From positions 1 to 58,482 of the forward strand of contig CALKYE010000077.1 of the NCBI GenBank assembly GCA_938003765.1: a stretch of DNA of 58,482 bases, in the 5' to 3' direction. A model generated the notes under the pieces. It was not told where the DNA came from. It did no database searches and was given only the letters and a program-made list of their open reading frames with translations. Positions 1 through 8,405 of the stretch are shown piece after piece; the stretch's first letter is position 1, and every line of letters starts with the position of its first letter. The position numbers and the translations under genes are program-made. This DNA comes from an uncultured Planctomycetia bacterium. GTDB taxonomy: Bacteria > Planctomycetota > UBA1135 > GCA-002686595.

Positions 1-69
1 GTCGCCGTCACGCAGGACGGCGCGACGCACTTCGGCGACTGGCAACGCTCGCCGCAGTCGCCGCAGTGA
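1..69 (+). CDS. 3' end of an unidentified gene (partial)
   Basis: An open frame runs in from the left edge and stops at TGA 67-69. It encodes 22 residues ending in Asp-Trp-Gln-Arg-Ser-Pro-Gln-Ser-Pro-Gln. The fragment is too short to recognise. It could be the tail of a secreted repeat protein, but the frame might also be open by chance. Confidence 0.35.
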   Translation, partial: VAVTQDGATHFGDWQRSPQSPQ

Positions 70-144
70 AGTTCACGCAGCGGCGACGGCGACGCATCTA
101 CTTGTGGTGAGCGCACCCGTGTCGAGCGCGCTCTCCCTCACAGC

Positions 145-282
145 TCAACCGGTGTAGTCGCGGCCGCGGCGCGGCTTCTTGTTGCGGCCGGCGAGGATCA
201 CCTTGCCCGAGCCCATGCCCATGCGGCGGACCTTCTTGCGGCCGCGCGTGGGTCCGCAGTTCTTGAAACGTGCTTTTGCCAT
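145..282 (-). CDS. Small, very basic 45-residue protein, possibly ribosome-associated
   Basis: This 45-residue frame starts at ATG 282-280. Sixteen of the 45 residues are Lys or Arg and only one is acidic, the composition of a small ribosomal protein. The C-terminal half (Gly-Ser-Gly-Lys-Val-Ile-Leu-Ala-Gly-Arg followed by a basic tail) loosely recalls the end of bL34, but the N-terminal bL34 signature is missing, so no family is assigned. No Shine-Dalgarno is visible. Its Lys-rich content is unlike random frames in this GC-rich DNA, which is why it is kept. The downstream neighbour on the other side of the start is the sulfatase-like gene, also on the minus strand but about 200 nt away. Confidence 0.5.
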   Translation of the reverse strand: MAKARFKNCGPTRGRKKVRRMGMGSGKVILAGRNKKPRRGRDYTG

Positions 283-478
283 GGGTGTCGCTGCGCCGCC
301 GCTAAGGGGGGCTCGATCAGAGGGGCTCGAAGTGGACCAGACGGAGGCGGCGGTCTCGGGTCCGCGCGGGGCCAGCGAGGCTCCGGCGGCGCGGGCGCGC
401 GCCAACTTGGGGCGAAGGTTGTACCCGCAGCGCGCCGCAGCGGCAAGTCGAGCGGCGCTGGCGAACCGGCCGAGGCGC

Positions 479-2515
479 TCAGCGCAGGGGCGCGTGGTCG
501 CGGGCCGAGTCGAGGTAGCCCAGGGTGCGCAACGCGCGCACGTCGTCGCCGCCGGCGGCGTCGATGGCCAGCTCGACGGGCCGCCAGCGCGAGAGGTAGC
601 TCTCGAGCGCCGCCCGGAGCTCGGCCACGCGCTGCGGGTGCGCCGAGGCGACGTCGACCAGCCCCTCGGCGTCGTCGGACAGGTCGTGCAGCGCGTAGCG
701 GAAGTTGGGGGCCACGCCGTGTCGCACCAGCTTGTGGCGGCCGGCGTAGAGCGCCACCTGGGTCCGCTCGACGCGCGGCATGTCGGCGTGCTCGACGACC
801 ACGTGGCGCGCCTCGTCCGGCTGCTCGAGCAGGTTGACGCCGAGCATCTGCGCGCTCGGCGCGAGGCCCGCGAGCCCCAGGAGCGTCGGGGCGACGTCGA
901 CACCGCTGACCGGGGCGCCGACGACCCGCGCCGCGACTCCGCCGGCCGGACGGACGATCAGCGGCACGCGCACCTGGCACTCGAGGATGTCGGCGTGCTC
1001 GAGGCGTCCGCCCTCGCCGAAGGCCTCGCCGTGGTCGCTGGTGAGGAGCAGCGCCGTGCGCCCCAGGTCGAGCTTGGACAGGAACGCGTCGACCTTGGCG
1101 TCGAGGTCCCACAGCTCGGCGTCGTAGAGCGACACCAGCCGCGCGTGATCGCTCGCGTTCATGCGGTAGCCCGGCGTCGCGCGCACGCGGTCGCCCCGCT
1201 CCGAGTAACCGTCGACGATGCCGTCGTACTCGCCCGCGAAGCGCTGTTCGGACTCCTCGTGCGGCAGGTACGGCCAGTGGACGTCGTACAGGTTCACGAA
1301 GCAGAACCAGGGCCGCGGATCGCCGTTGTCGATCCACTCGAGCGCCTCGCGCAGGACGCCCTCAGCCGGACGCTGGTAGTCCTGGAACCAGTGCGGCAGT
1401 CCGTTGAAGCGCAACTGCGGCGCGAGCGCGGCCGCGAGCGACTGCAGATCGTGCACGAGCGACCACGCGTGCGTGTAGGTCACCCACGGATCGACGCGGT
1501 CGCTGTAGTGCTCGAAGGCGTGGCTCACCCCGCTCTGCGCGCGCAGCACGTCCGTGCCGACGAACGCTCCAGTGCGATAGCCCGCCTCGCGCAGCGCGCG
1601 CGCGACGCTCGGCGTCGAGAGCGGCTGGAAGCGGCGGTGCATGAGGCGCGCGCCGTGCTGCGACGGATGCACGCCCGTGAGCATCGAGACGTGCGACGAG
1701 AGCGTGTACACCGAGGCGGAGCGCGCGGTCTCGAAGCGCAGCGCGTCGTCGCAGGCGCGCGCCAGATGCGGCGTGGTGTCGCGCGAGTAGCCGTAAGGCG
1801 TCGTGTTCTTCGCGCGCGCGGTGTCCCACACGACGAAGAGCAGGTTGGGGCGCTCGCTCATCGGCTGCGCGTCCGCGCGATCGTCGTACGACAGATCGAG
1901 CCCGACTCCGACGCCCACAGCTGCGAGGGTGATCGGAATCAAGGTGAGCGCGGCGCTCACGCGCGCGACGAACACGCCCGCCAAGCGCAGCGCGCAACCC
2001 AGCGCGATCAGCACCGCGAGCAACCACAGCCACGGCAGCATGCCGCGCAAGGCGCTCACGTCGCCGCCGAGTCCGGTGAAGTCGTCGAGGCACGCGTGAG
2101 CGAGCACCGGGAGCACGGTCCAACCCACGGAGCGAAGCGCGACGCGCGCCGGATGCGTGCGTTCCGGACCGGGCGAGATCAGGTCGAGCAGCCAGCGATC
2201 GAACAACGCTGCAGGCGCCTGCGCGAGCAGCGCGAACACCGCCCACAGCGCGAAGGTCTGAACGAAGGCGCCCGGTCCGACGTTCCAGTGCCGATGGCTG
2301 TTCTTGAGGATCGTGGTGTCCACCGCCGCGAGAACGCAGGCGGAGACGACGACTGCGCCAGCCCGTACCGAAAACGGGATCTGCGGCCGCGTGGCCGGCG
2401 CCGGAGTGCGTGCGGGTTCGGGCAAGGGACGGAAGTACTTCGCGTGACGCGCAGGACCGCCTTGAATGGGCTGCGAGCGATTCGCGCGGCCACGGGAATG
2501 GCTCTGCGAGTTCAC
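479..2515 (-). CDS. Membrane-anchored sulfatase/phosphoethanolamine-transferase-like hydrolase
   Basis: This 678-residue protein of the alkaline-phosphatase superfamily probably acts outside the cytoplasmic membrane on sulfate or phosphate esters. Residues about 50-205 hold roughly five hydrophobic segments. The catalytic domain follows, with a metal-binding Asp at about 231 and the nucleophile motif Tyr-Thr-Leu-Ser-Ser-His at about 270-275, followed by Ser-Met-Leu-Thr-Gly. A second metal motif, Thr-Ser-Asp-His-Gly-Glu, lies in the C-terminal part. The Cys/Ser-x-Pro-x-Arg motif needed for formylglycine is absent, so Thr271 or a nearby Ser is the likely nucleophile, as in phosphotransferase-type members. 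The start is a GTG at 2515; no in-frame ATG precedes the first membrane segment. Substrate unknown. Confidence 0.85.
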   Translation of the reverse strand: MNSQSHSRGRANRSQPIQGGPARHAKYFRPLPEPARTPAPATRPQIPFSVRAGAVVVSACVLAAVDTTILKNSHRHWNVGPGAFVQTFALWAVFALLAQAPAALFDRWLLDLISPGPERTHPARVALRSVGWTVLPVLAHACLDDFTGLGGDVSALRGMLPWLWLLAVLIALGCALRLAGVFVARVSAALTLIPITLAAVGVGVGLDLSYDDRADAQPMSERPNLLFVVWDTARAKNTTPYGYSRDTTPHLARACDDALRFETARSASVYTLSSHVSMLTGVHPSQHGARLMHRRFQPLSTPSVARALREAGYRTGAFVGTDVLRAQSGVSHAFEHYSDRVDPWVTYTHAWSLVHDLQSLAAALAPQLRFNGLPHWFQDYQRPAEGVLREALEWIDNGDPRPWFCFVNLYDVHWPYLPHEESEQRFAGEYDGIVDGYSERGDRVRATPGYRMNASDHARLVSLYDAELWDLDAKVDAFLSKLDLGRTALLLTSDHGEAFGEGGRLEHADILECQVRVPLIVRPAGGVAARVVGAPVSGVDVAPTLLGLAGLAPSAQMLGVNLLEQPDEARHVVVEHADMPRVERTQVALYAGRHKLVRHGVAPNFRYALHDLSDDAEGLVDVASAHPQRVAELRAALESYLSRWRPVELAIDAAGGDDVRALRTLGYLDSARDHAPLR

Positions 2516-2594
2516 TGAAGGTAGCGCAGCGGGCGTCCCGCGCGCAGGAAAACGGGGTTCGCGCCCGGACGGGTGAGCGGGCTGTCAGGCGAGC

Positions 2595-3209
2595 TCAACC
2601 GCCGTCGGGCTGGAAGCGGACCTCGAAGCGGGCCCCTGGAATGTCGCGCTCGAGGGGGCGGATGAGGCGCTCCAGAGCCCAGTTCACGATCCCGCGGGCG
2701 CGCTCGCGCGGGTCGGGCGCCAGCTCCGCGCGCTCGTAGTGCGGGACGTTGTTGGCCATGTCGTTCCCGTCGTGGCCGAACCACTCCTGCGCGAGCAGCA
2801 CGGGCGCCGGGAGGGTCAGGGTGACGCACATGCCGTCGCGCCCGGTGGCCTCGGGCTTCAGATGGGTGAGGTCCACGCCCCACACGTCGACCGGCCCGGC
2901 GTCGCGCGGCCCGCCGACCGTGTGGGTCACGAGCCAGGGGCGCTGCGTCGAGTAGCGGAGCTGGATCAGCCGCGCGTGGAAGTACGGCTGGCCGTACACC
3001 AGCCACAGGTCGAGCCGTCCCTCGCCGGAGCTCGGCATCTGAGCGCGCGTCTGGCGCATGCGCTCGGCAAGCTCTGGCGCGCGCAGGTTGAACAGCACGC
3101 TGGTCACCCCCATCCCCACGGCCACGAGCACGATCAGCACGAGGATGCCGTTCACTCGCCGGGGAGCACGAACGGGCGCAGGCGAGTGAGGTACGTCCAC
3201 GCCTCGCAT
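2595..3209 (-). CDS. Single-pass membrane-anchored hypothetical protein
   Basis: This is a 204-residue protein starting at ATG 3209. Residues 20-41 form one strongly hydrophobic segment after a basic N-terminus, which suggests a signal anchor with about 160 residues exported. The exported part is rich in Trp, Tyr and His and is not a repeat protein. I do not recognise a family. It is divergent from the apaH-like gene 57 bp away, and the two probably share a promoter region; a possible minus-strand -10 (TTAGAC) overlaps the apaH -10. The upstream extension of the same frame to about 4046 is the antisense shadow of apaH and is excluded. Confidence 0.65.
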   Translation of the reverse strand: MRGVDVPHSPAPVRAPRRVNGILVLIVLVAVGMGVTSVLFNLRAPELAERMRQTRAQMPSSGEGRLDLWLVYGQPYFHARLIQLRYSTQRPWLVTHTVGGPRDAGPVDVWGVDLTHLKPEATGRDGMCVTLTLPAPVLLAQEWFGHDGNDMANNVPHYERAELAPDPRERARGIVNWALERLIRPLERDIPGARFEVRFQPDGG

Positions 3210-3253
3210 TGTGCTCGCCGCCGCCGCGGGCTTCCACTCACGACGCGCGGGTC

Positions 3254-3259
3254 TAACCT
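3254..3259 (+). promoter_or_regulatory. -10 hexamer TAACCT of the apaH-like gene
   Basis: TAACCT ends 7 nt before the ATG at 3267. Transcription would therefore start at or next to the A of the start codon, giving a leaderless mRNA. No Shine-Dalgarno is present in the gap. The -35 is weak (CTTCCA at 3231-3236, 17 bp spacing). Confidence 0.45.
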
Positions 3260-3266
3260 TGCGCGC

Positions 3267-3992
3267 ATGCCCCGGCGCATCTTCATCGGCGACATCCAGG
3301 GCTGCCGAGTCGAGCTCGAGCGCCTGCTCGAGGCCGCGCGCTTCGATCCCGCGAGCGACGAGCTCCAGCCCGTCGGCGATCTCGTCAACCGCGGTCCCGA
3401 CTCCGCCGGAGTGCTGCGGCTGCTGAGCGCCCTGCCGACCGGAGGCGTGCTCGGGAACCACGACGTGCACCTGCTGCGTGTCGCAGCGGGCAAGCGCCAG
3501 GCGCGCGCGGACGACACGCTGAACGAACTGCTCGAAGCGCCGGACCGCGACGCGCTGCTCGAGTGGCTCCGCCAGCGCCCGTTCGTGCGCAAGTGGGACG
3601 ACGTGTGGATGGTGCACGCCGCGCTGCATCCGGCCTGGGCTGATCCCGAGAACGAGCTGGGCGGCCTCGACCCGCTCGAGCCTCACGCGGCGATCGATTT
3701 CGCCACGCGCGCGCGCTACTCGAAGGCCAGCGGCGAGCGCCCGCGCACCGACTGGCCGCCGCCCGATGCGCCGTACGCGCCGTGGTTCGAGCACTGGTTC
3801 CAATCGCGCGTCGGCGACCATCGCACCGTGGTCTACGGCCACTGGGCGCGCATGGATCTGGTGCTCCGCCCGCGCCTGCGCGGGCTCGACTCGGGCTGCG
3901 TGTGGGGCGGCCACCTCTCGGCCTGGATCGCCGAGGAGGACCGCATCGTGCAAGTGCGGGCCGCCAAGGCCTACGCGCGCTTCGACGAGTGA
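3267..3992 (+). CDS. apaH: Symmetrical bis(5'-nucleosyl)-tetraphosphatase (ApaH-like)
   Basis: This enzyme hydrolyses Ap4A and related dinucleoside polyphosphates to ADP, limiting alarmone-like nucleotides and 5' Np4 RNA caps. The 241-residue protein has the calcineurin-type metal motifs Gly-Asp-Ile-Gln-Gly-Cys (8-13), Gly-Asp-Leu-Val-Asn-Arg-Gly (37-43) and Gly-Asn-His-Asp (63-66). It also has the ApaH-specific stretches Leu-Leu-Glu-Ala-Pro-Asp and Tyr-Gly-His-Trp-Ala, and near the C-terminus Leu-Asp-Ser-Gly-Cys-Val-Trp-Gly-Gly. It is shorter than the E. coli enzyme (about 280), mainly through a shorter central insertion. The ATG at 3267 is preferred because the protein begins right at the first metal motif and a -10 hexamer lies 7 nt upstream. 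Confidence 0.88.
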   Translation: MPRRIFIGDIQGCRVELERLLEAARFDPASDELQPVGDLVNRGPDSAGVLRLLSALPTGGVLGNHDVHLLRVAAGKRQARADDTLNELLEAPDRDALLEWLRQRPFVRKWDDVWMVHAALHPAWADPENELGGLDPLEPHAAIDFATRARYSKASGERPRTDWPPPDAPYAPWFEHWFQSRVGDHRTVVYGHWARMDLVLRPRLRGLDSGCVWGGHLSAWIAEEDRIVQVRAAKAYARFDE

Positions 3993-4128
3993 GCGGACGG
4001 CCAGCGCGAGGTCATCCCAAGTCCTGCTCCGGGGAGCGCCAAGCATCCCAGGTCGCGATGTGAAGCAGGCCCTCGGCTGGGCGCCGAGACCGGTCGAGAG
4101 TTCGTGACTCGCGCCGCACTCGATCCCC

Positions 4129-5832
4129 TCAAGGGGTGATTTCGAACTCCAGTGCGTCAGAGAGACTGCTGGCCTTGGGCGCAGGCGGATCCCGCATCCA
4201 GGCCTGTGCGTTGACGCGCATGCCCGCTGCGAGCGGTTGCCCGATCGCGCCGGGATTGGCGGCGAGGAATGCCAAGAAGTCGACAGCCAGAGTTCCGTCG
4301 CACGCGGCCGGCGTTCCGCCCGTGCTCTGCGGCGGCATTCGTTGGGTCGGCCCCTTCACGCACATGAAGCTCGTGCTTCCCGCCGCCCAACTCAGAGCTA
4401 CGGGCCCGCTGACGCCGTAGAACACGAGCCCGCTGCGCTGGCCGTCCGCGGCGCCCACCGCGATGGTGAAGCCGGAACTCGCGCTAGCGCTCGGAGCACC
4501 GGACGCACCGATCGAGGGCGTGCATCCGTTGGTCGTCGTCGCTCCCGTGCAGTAGGCCGTCGGGGCATGGCTCAGCTCGCACAGGAAAACGTCGTCTACG
4601 TTGTTCGAATCTCCGGACACCAGCGCGTTGGATCGGCAGTCGAACGCGACGCGTCGTCCATCCGCGGAAATCGAGGGGCGCCTCGCCGGGTAGCCGAGCA
4701 TCGCGCCCCACGGACTCAGCGACAAGCAAGAGATCGCGCCGCTCGTCCGCTCGAACCGGAACACGTCGTCGCTGAAGCCGATGTTGCTTGGAGCGAGGTC
4801 TTTGGCGCTGCTCGCGAACGCAATGAACTGGCCATCGCGCGAGATCGACGGCCCCCAGCTGTAGCCGATGCCGGACGAGCCGGCGGGAGTGCGGCTCACG
4901 AGAGTCGTCGAGCCGGTGAGTCGATCGTGCAGGAACACGTTTGTCGTGAACGTGAGGATGCCGGGCGTCAGGTGATCCGCGTGGCTGGTGAAGGCCACGA
5001 ATCGTCCGTCGCCGGACAGCGCGGGCTCCCAACTCGCGCCGTTGCCCTCGTTCCCTGCGGAGTCGACGCTCACGCGCGTCGTGAGCCCCGTGGCTCGGTC
5101 GCGCACGAACACGTCTTCCACGCTGTTGAAGTCCGCCGGAACAAGCGTCGCGCAAAGGCTGGAGAAGGCCACCACTCGTCCGTCGTCCGAGATCGACGGA
5201 AGCCAGCTGTGTCCCGTGCCCTCGAGGCCGTTGAAGTCGAGGCTGACGCGCTCCGTCACGCCCGACTGGAGATCGCGCACGAAGACATCGGCTGAATCGT
5301 TGGAGTCGAAGGCGATCAGATCGGGTGCGATGCTGCTGAACGCCAGGTAGCGCCCATCGAGGGAGAGCTTCGGACTCACGCTGTGACCCGACGCGGCGCC
5401 GCCGAGCCACGACACGCTGGCGCGGACCGTCGATGCGTTCTGACGATCGTGGACGAACACGTCGTAGCTCGCGTTGGTGTCCCCTGGCACGAGGTTGTCG
5501 GCGGAACTGTCGAACGCTACGTAACGACCGTCACCGCTCATCGCCATAGCCGAACTGACCGCGTTCGCCTGCACGCCCCCAGTCCCGACGCTCACCCGCG
5601 TGGTCAGGTTGGATTGAAGGTCGCGAACGAAGATGTCTCCAACCCCGTTGGTGTCGCCCGCGACCAGGTTCGAGGCGGCGCTGAAGAACGCGACGAAGCG
5701 TCCGTCGGACGAAATCGCCTGGTGTTTGCTGACGTCGTTGCCGTGGGCGCCCGATGAATCGGCGCTGACCAGCGTGATCGTCTGCGGTGTCAGCACGGCG
5801 GCGACAAGCGCCGCGGGGAATGCGCTCAGCAT
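4129..5832 (-). CDS. Secreted TolB/WD40-like beta-propeller protein with lineage-specific C-terminal module
   Basis: This 567-residue secreted protein has a short signal peptide (about residues 1-18). It then has at least six repeats of about 55-60 residues built on the pattern Ser-x-Asp-Gly-Arg-x-Val-Ala-Phe-x-Ser, then Asn-Leu-Val-x-Gly-Asp-Thr-Asn and Asp-Val-Phe-Val-Arg-Asp, typical of TolB-type propeller blades. The last about 140 residues form a separate module beginning Tyr-Cys-Thr-Gly, with four cysteines and a Trp-Met-Arg-Asp near the end. A homologous module ends the protein at 54612-56438. Start ATG 5832 has AGAGG about 8 nt upstream. Function unknown; probably a surface or extracellular binding protein. 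Confidence 0.8.
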   Translation of the reverse strand: MLSAFPAALVAAVLTPQTITLVSADSSGAHGNDVSKHQAISSDGRFVAFFSAASNLVAGDTNGVGDIFVRDLQSNLTTRVSVGTGGVQANAVSSAMAMSGDGRYVAFDSSADNLVPGDTNASYDVFVHDRQNASTVRASVSWLGGAASGHSVSPKLSLDGRYLAFSSIAPDLIAFDSNDSADVFVRDLQSGVTERVSLDFNGLEGTGHSWLPSISDDGRVVAFSSLCATLVPADFNSVEDVFVRDRATGLTTRVSVDSAGNEGNGASWEPALSGDGRFVAFTSHADHLTPGILTFTTNVFLHDRLTGSTTLVSRTPAGSSGIGYSWGPSISRDGQFIAFASSAKDLAPSNIGFSDDVFRFERTSGAISCLSLSPWGAMLGYPARRPSISADGRRVAFDCRSNALVSGDSNNVDDVFLCELSHAPTAYCTGATTTNGCTPSIGASGAPSASASSGFTIAVGAADGQRSGLVFYGVSGPVALSWAAGSTSFMCVKGPTQRMPPQSTGGTPAACDGTLAVDFLAFLAANPGAIGQPLAAGMRVNAQAWMRDPPAPKASSLSDALEFEITP

Positions 5833-5977
5833 GACGGAACCTCTCCGACTTGGACTCTTGTGGGGACCGATCCGTGGCGGGCCGCCGCCGCATCGGCCGA
5901 GTACAGCTCCTACACCACGAGTCTTGCCGGTCTACGTCGATTCACGCAAGCAAAGGCGGGCGCGGCCAGAAAACGGC

Positions 5978-7465
5978 TCAGCTCGCCGTCTCGGCCGCGA
6001 CCCACTCGCGGAACGCGCGGCGGTACAGATCGCCCTCGAGCAGCGTCTGCGGATCGCACGAGCGCTTGAGCGCCGCGAAGGCGGCCATCCGATCTCGCGG
6101 AAGGAAACGCGCCGCGTCGCTCGCGTCGATGACGGCGTCCTTCGCGAAGTAGAAGCGGCCTCCAGCGGAGATCACCAGCTCGGTGAGCTCATCGCACAGC
6201 TTCCACAGCTCCGCGCGGCGCGACGGACTGACCTTGAAGTCCATCGCCATGCTCCAGCCGTCGACGGCGTGCGTGAGCCAGAACGGATCGGGGCGGTGGC
6301 GCTTGAACACGCCCAGGTACGGCACGTGACCGGCGCGGCGGCAGCGCTCGAGGATCTCGCTGTGCACGGCGTGCGCGTGTTCGTGCGGCACGAAGGGCTG
6401 GTACTGGATGAGGCCGTACTCGCCGCGCCGCCGACCGTAAGCCCACTTCCAGTTGGGCACGTAGTCGAGCAGGAAGGCGAAGCCCGCGTGCGACTGGCGG
6501 TACGGCGGCGCCATGCTCTCGAGCCGGCCGGCGACGTACTTCGCGGCGTTGATCGAGCGCATGCCGAGGTCGTGGTTGAACAGGCTCAGGATGCGCCAGA
6601 CCTGCGACTTGGGGAACAGCCCCATGATGTTCGCGGGCAGCTCCTGGTGCGCGACGCGCAGCGTGTGCTCGGGACGGGCGTCCTCGCCGGGTTCGAGGTA
6701 GTCCGCGCGGTGGATCAGCCCGCGACCGGCGCTGTCGCCGCCGCTGAAGCAGTCGATCCAGCCCACGAGGTAGTCGGCCTCGTGCTTGTGCCCCTCGAAG
6801 TAGTCCATCATCTCCTTCAAGGTGCGCGGGCTGACCGCGCTCACGCGCACGTCGCCGGAGTGCACGCGCTTGGTCTGGAGCACGATGCGCGTGAAGCACC
6901 CCAGCAATCCGAAGCCGCCGATCGCCGCGTGGAACAGGTCGGCGTTCTGCGTGCGACTGGCGGTCTTGTGCTCGCCGCTCGGCAGCGCGATGTCGAACTC
7001 GAGGCAGGCGTCGCCGATCGTGCCGACGGCGAAGTTGTTCTTGCCGTGGATGTTGGCCGCGAGCGCGCCCGCGACGGTCGGGAACATCGTGCCCGACACC
7101 ACGCGCGGCCAGTAGCCGAGCGGCAGGATCGTCTTCCACAGCTTCTCGATCGTCACGCCCGGCTCGAGCGTCGCGACGCCGGTGTTCACGTCGAACGCGA
7201 GCACGCGGTTCATGCGGGAGATGTCGAGCACCAGTCCGCGCGAGTTCATGCTCGCGTCGCCGTAGCTGTTGCCGCCGCCGCGCAGGACGAGCGGCTGGCC
7301 GCGCTTCGAGGCGAGCGCGAAGCACTCGAGCACCTCCTCGACCGAGCGCGGGCGCAGCACCGACGCGAACGAGCCGACGGCCATGCCCCAGCCCTCGACG
7401 TACTCCAGACGCTCGGGCACTCGCCGCGAGGGCGCGACGGACAGCGATCGCAACGTCGCGGCCAT
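5978..7465 (-). CDS. DprE1-like FAD-dependent polyprenylphosphoryl-ribose 2'-oxidase
   Basis: This is a 495-residue VAO-type flavoprotein. In mycobacteria DprE1 oxidises decaprenylphosphoryl-ribose at C2' in the first half of an epimerisation to the arabinose donor. The FAD domain contains Leu-Arg-Gly-Gly-Gly-Asn-Ser-Tyr-Gly-Asp and Ile-His-Gly-Lys-Asn. The substrate domain ends with Tyr-Phe-Ala-Lys-Asp, matching the DprE1 lysine motif. Overall order and length (DprE1 about 460) agree. The ATG at 7465 overlaps the TGA of the upstream reductase (TGATG), indicating translational coupling. Homology to other FAD oxidases such as DHCR24-like enzymes is possible, but the DprE2-like partner makes DprE1 the best call. 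The actual polyprenyl sugar is not shown by sequence. Confidence 0.82.
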   Translation of the reverse strand: MAATLRSLSVAPSRRVPERLEYVEGWGMAVGSFASVLRPRSVEEVLECFALASKRGQPLVLRGGGNSYGDASMNSRGLVLDISRMNRVLAFDVNTGVATLEPGVTIEKLWKTILPLGYWPRVVSGTMFPTVAGALAANIHGKNNFAVGTIGDACLEFDIALPSGEHKTASRTQNADLFHAAIGGFGLLGCFTRIVLQTKRVHSGDVRVSAVSPRTLKEMMDYFEGHKHEADYLVGWIDCFSGGDSAGRGLIHRADYLEPGEDARPEHTLRVAHQELPANIMGLFPKSQVWRILSLFNHDLGMRSINAAKYVAGRLESMAPPYRQSHAGFAFLLDYVPNWKWAYGRRRGEYGLIQYQPFVPHEHAHAVHSEILERCRRAGHVPYLGVFKRHRPDPFWLTHAVDGWSMAMDFKVSPSRRAELWKLCDELTELVISAGGRFYFAKDAVIDASDAARFLPRDRMAAFAALKRSCDPQTLLEGDLYRRAFREWVAAETAS

Positions 7466-8358
7466 CAGATGTTCATGCCCTTGAACAGGAACGAGGGGAT
7501 GTTGCGGATCACCAGGCCGACGATGCGCCACTTGAAGGGCACGAAGACCTCGTTCTTGCCGGCGCGAGCCGCGCGCAGGATGGCGCTCGCGCAGTCCTCG
7601 GCGCTGATCGCGCCCTTGATCGTTCGGCCCTGAGCGCGCGCCTGCGCGAGCATCGCGGTCTCGACGAAGCCGGGCTTGATCGTGCACACGTGCACGGCCC
7701 AGTCCGCGAGCCGGTTGCGCAGCGCCTCGAGGTAGTGGTTCATCGCCGCCTTGGTCGCGCCGTACACCGGGTTGCCCTTGCGGCCGCGCTCGCCCGCGAT
7801 CGACGAGATGCCGACGATCGCGCCCGAGCGCTGCGTGCGCATGAGGTTCGCCGCCGGGTTGAGCCAGGCGATGCAACCGCCCACGTTCACGCCGAGCATG
7901 TCGAGGTCCTTGGCGGTGTCGAACTCGTTGGGGCCCACCTCGAGCATCAAGCCCGCGGCGTACACGATCAGGTCCAGTCCGCCCAACTCGCGCACGGCGC
8001 GCTCGAACGCCGCCTCGACCTCGTCGAAGCGCGCGACGTCGTGCGCCAGCGGGATCACGCGACCGGGCGAGTGCGCGCACTCACGCGCGAGTTCGTCGAG
8101 TTGAGTCGCTCGCCGCGCGACCGCGACCACGTCCACGCCCTCGGCGACGAGTTGCTTGACGAGCGCCGCTCCGATGCCCGAGCTCGCTCCGACGACGATC
8201 GCGCGACGCTCCTTGGCGCGGCGCACGGGCGCGGCGGGCGCAGGCTCGTCGTGACCGTGAGCGCCGTGGCCGTGGGAGTCCGTCGCGTGAGCGTCGGAAG
8301 GCTGCGCGAGGGCTGAGGGAGACGAGTGGCTGGAAGCGTGGGACATGGGGGCGGGCAT
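7465..8358 (-). CDS. DprE2-like short-chain dehydrogenase (ketoreductase partner)
   Basis: This is a 297-residue SDR enzyme. The NAD(P)-binding motif Gly-Ala-Ser-Ser-Gly-Ile-Gly follows a His/Ser/Pro-rich N-terminal extension of about 60 residues. The catalytic set is the Ser of Ile-Ser-Ser-Ile-Ala-Gly-Glu-Arg and Tyr-Gly-Ala-Thr-Lys (Tyr-x3-Lys). The C-terminus Asn-Ile-Pro-Ser-Phe-Leu-Phe-Lys resembles the DprE2 ending (His-Ile-Pro-Arg-Ser-Ile-Phe). DprE2 reduces the 2'-keto intermediate made by DprE1. It lies 47 nt after the SGNH hydrolase gene and overlaps the DprE1-like gene by one base. The start could be ATG 8358 or ATG 8346; neither has a strong ribosome site. The His-Gly-rich extension is unusual for the family. 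Confidence 0.8.
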   Translation of the reverse strand: MPAPMSHASSHSSPSALAQPSDAHATDSHGHGAHGHDEPAPAAPVRRAKERRAIVVGASSGIGAALVKQLVAEGVDVVAVARRATQLDELARECAHSPGRVIPLAHDVARFDEVEAAFERAVRELGGLDLIVYAAGLMLEVGPNEFDTAKDLDMLGVNVGGCIAWLNPAANLMRTQRSGAIVGISSIAGERGRKGNPVYGATKAAMNHYLEALRNRLADWAVHVCTIKPGFVETAMLAQARAQGRTIKGAISAEDCASAILRAARAGKNEVFVPFKWRIVGLVIRNIPSFLFKGMNI

Positions 8359-8405
8359 TGTTTCGGAATCCGCGCGCAGATTCCAAAGCTCAGCAGCCGC
8401 TCCGC

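Noticed and set aside
179..2518. A 779-residue plus-strand open frame
   Set aside because: It is antisense to the sulfatase-like gene, Arg/His/Ala-rich and motif-free. In GC-rich DNA the opposite strand often stays open.
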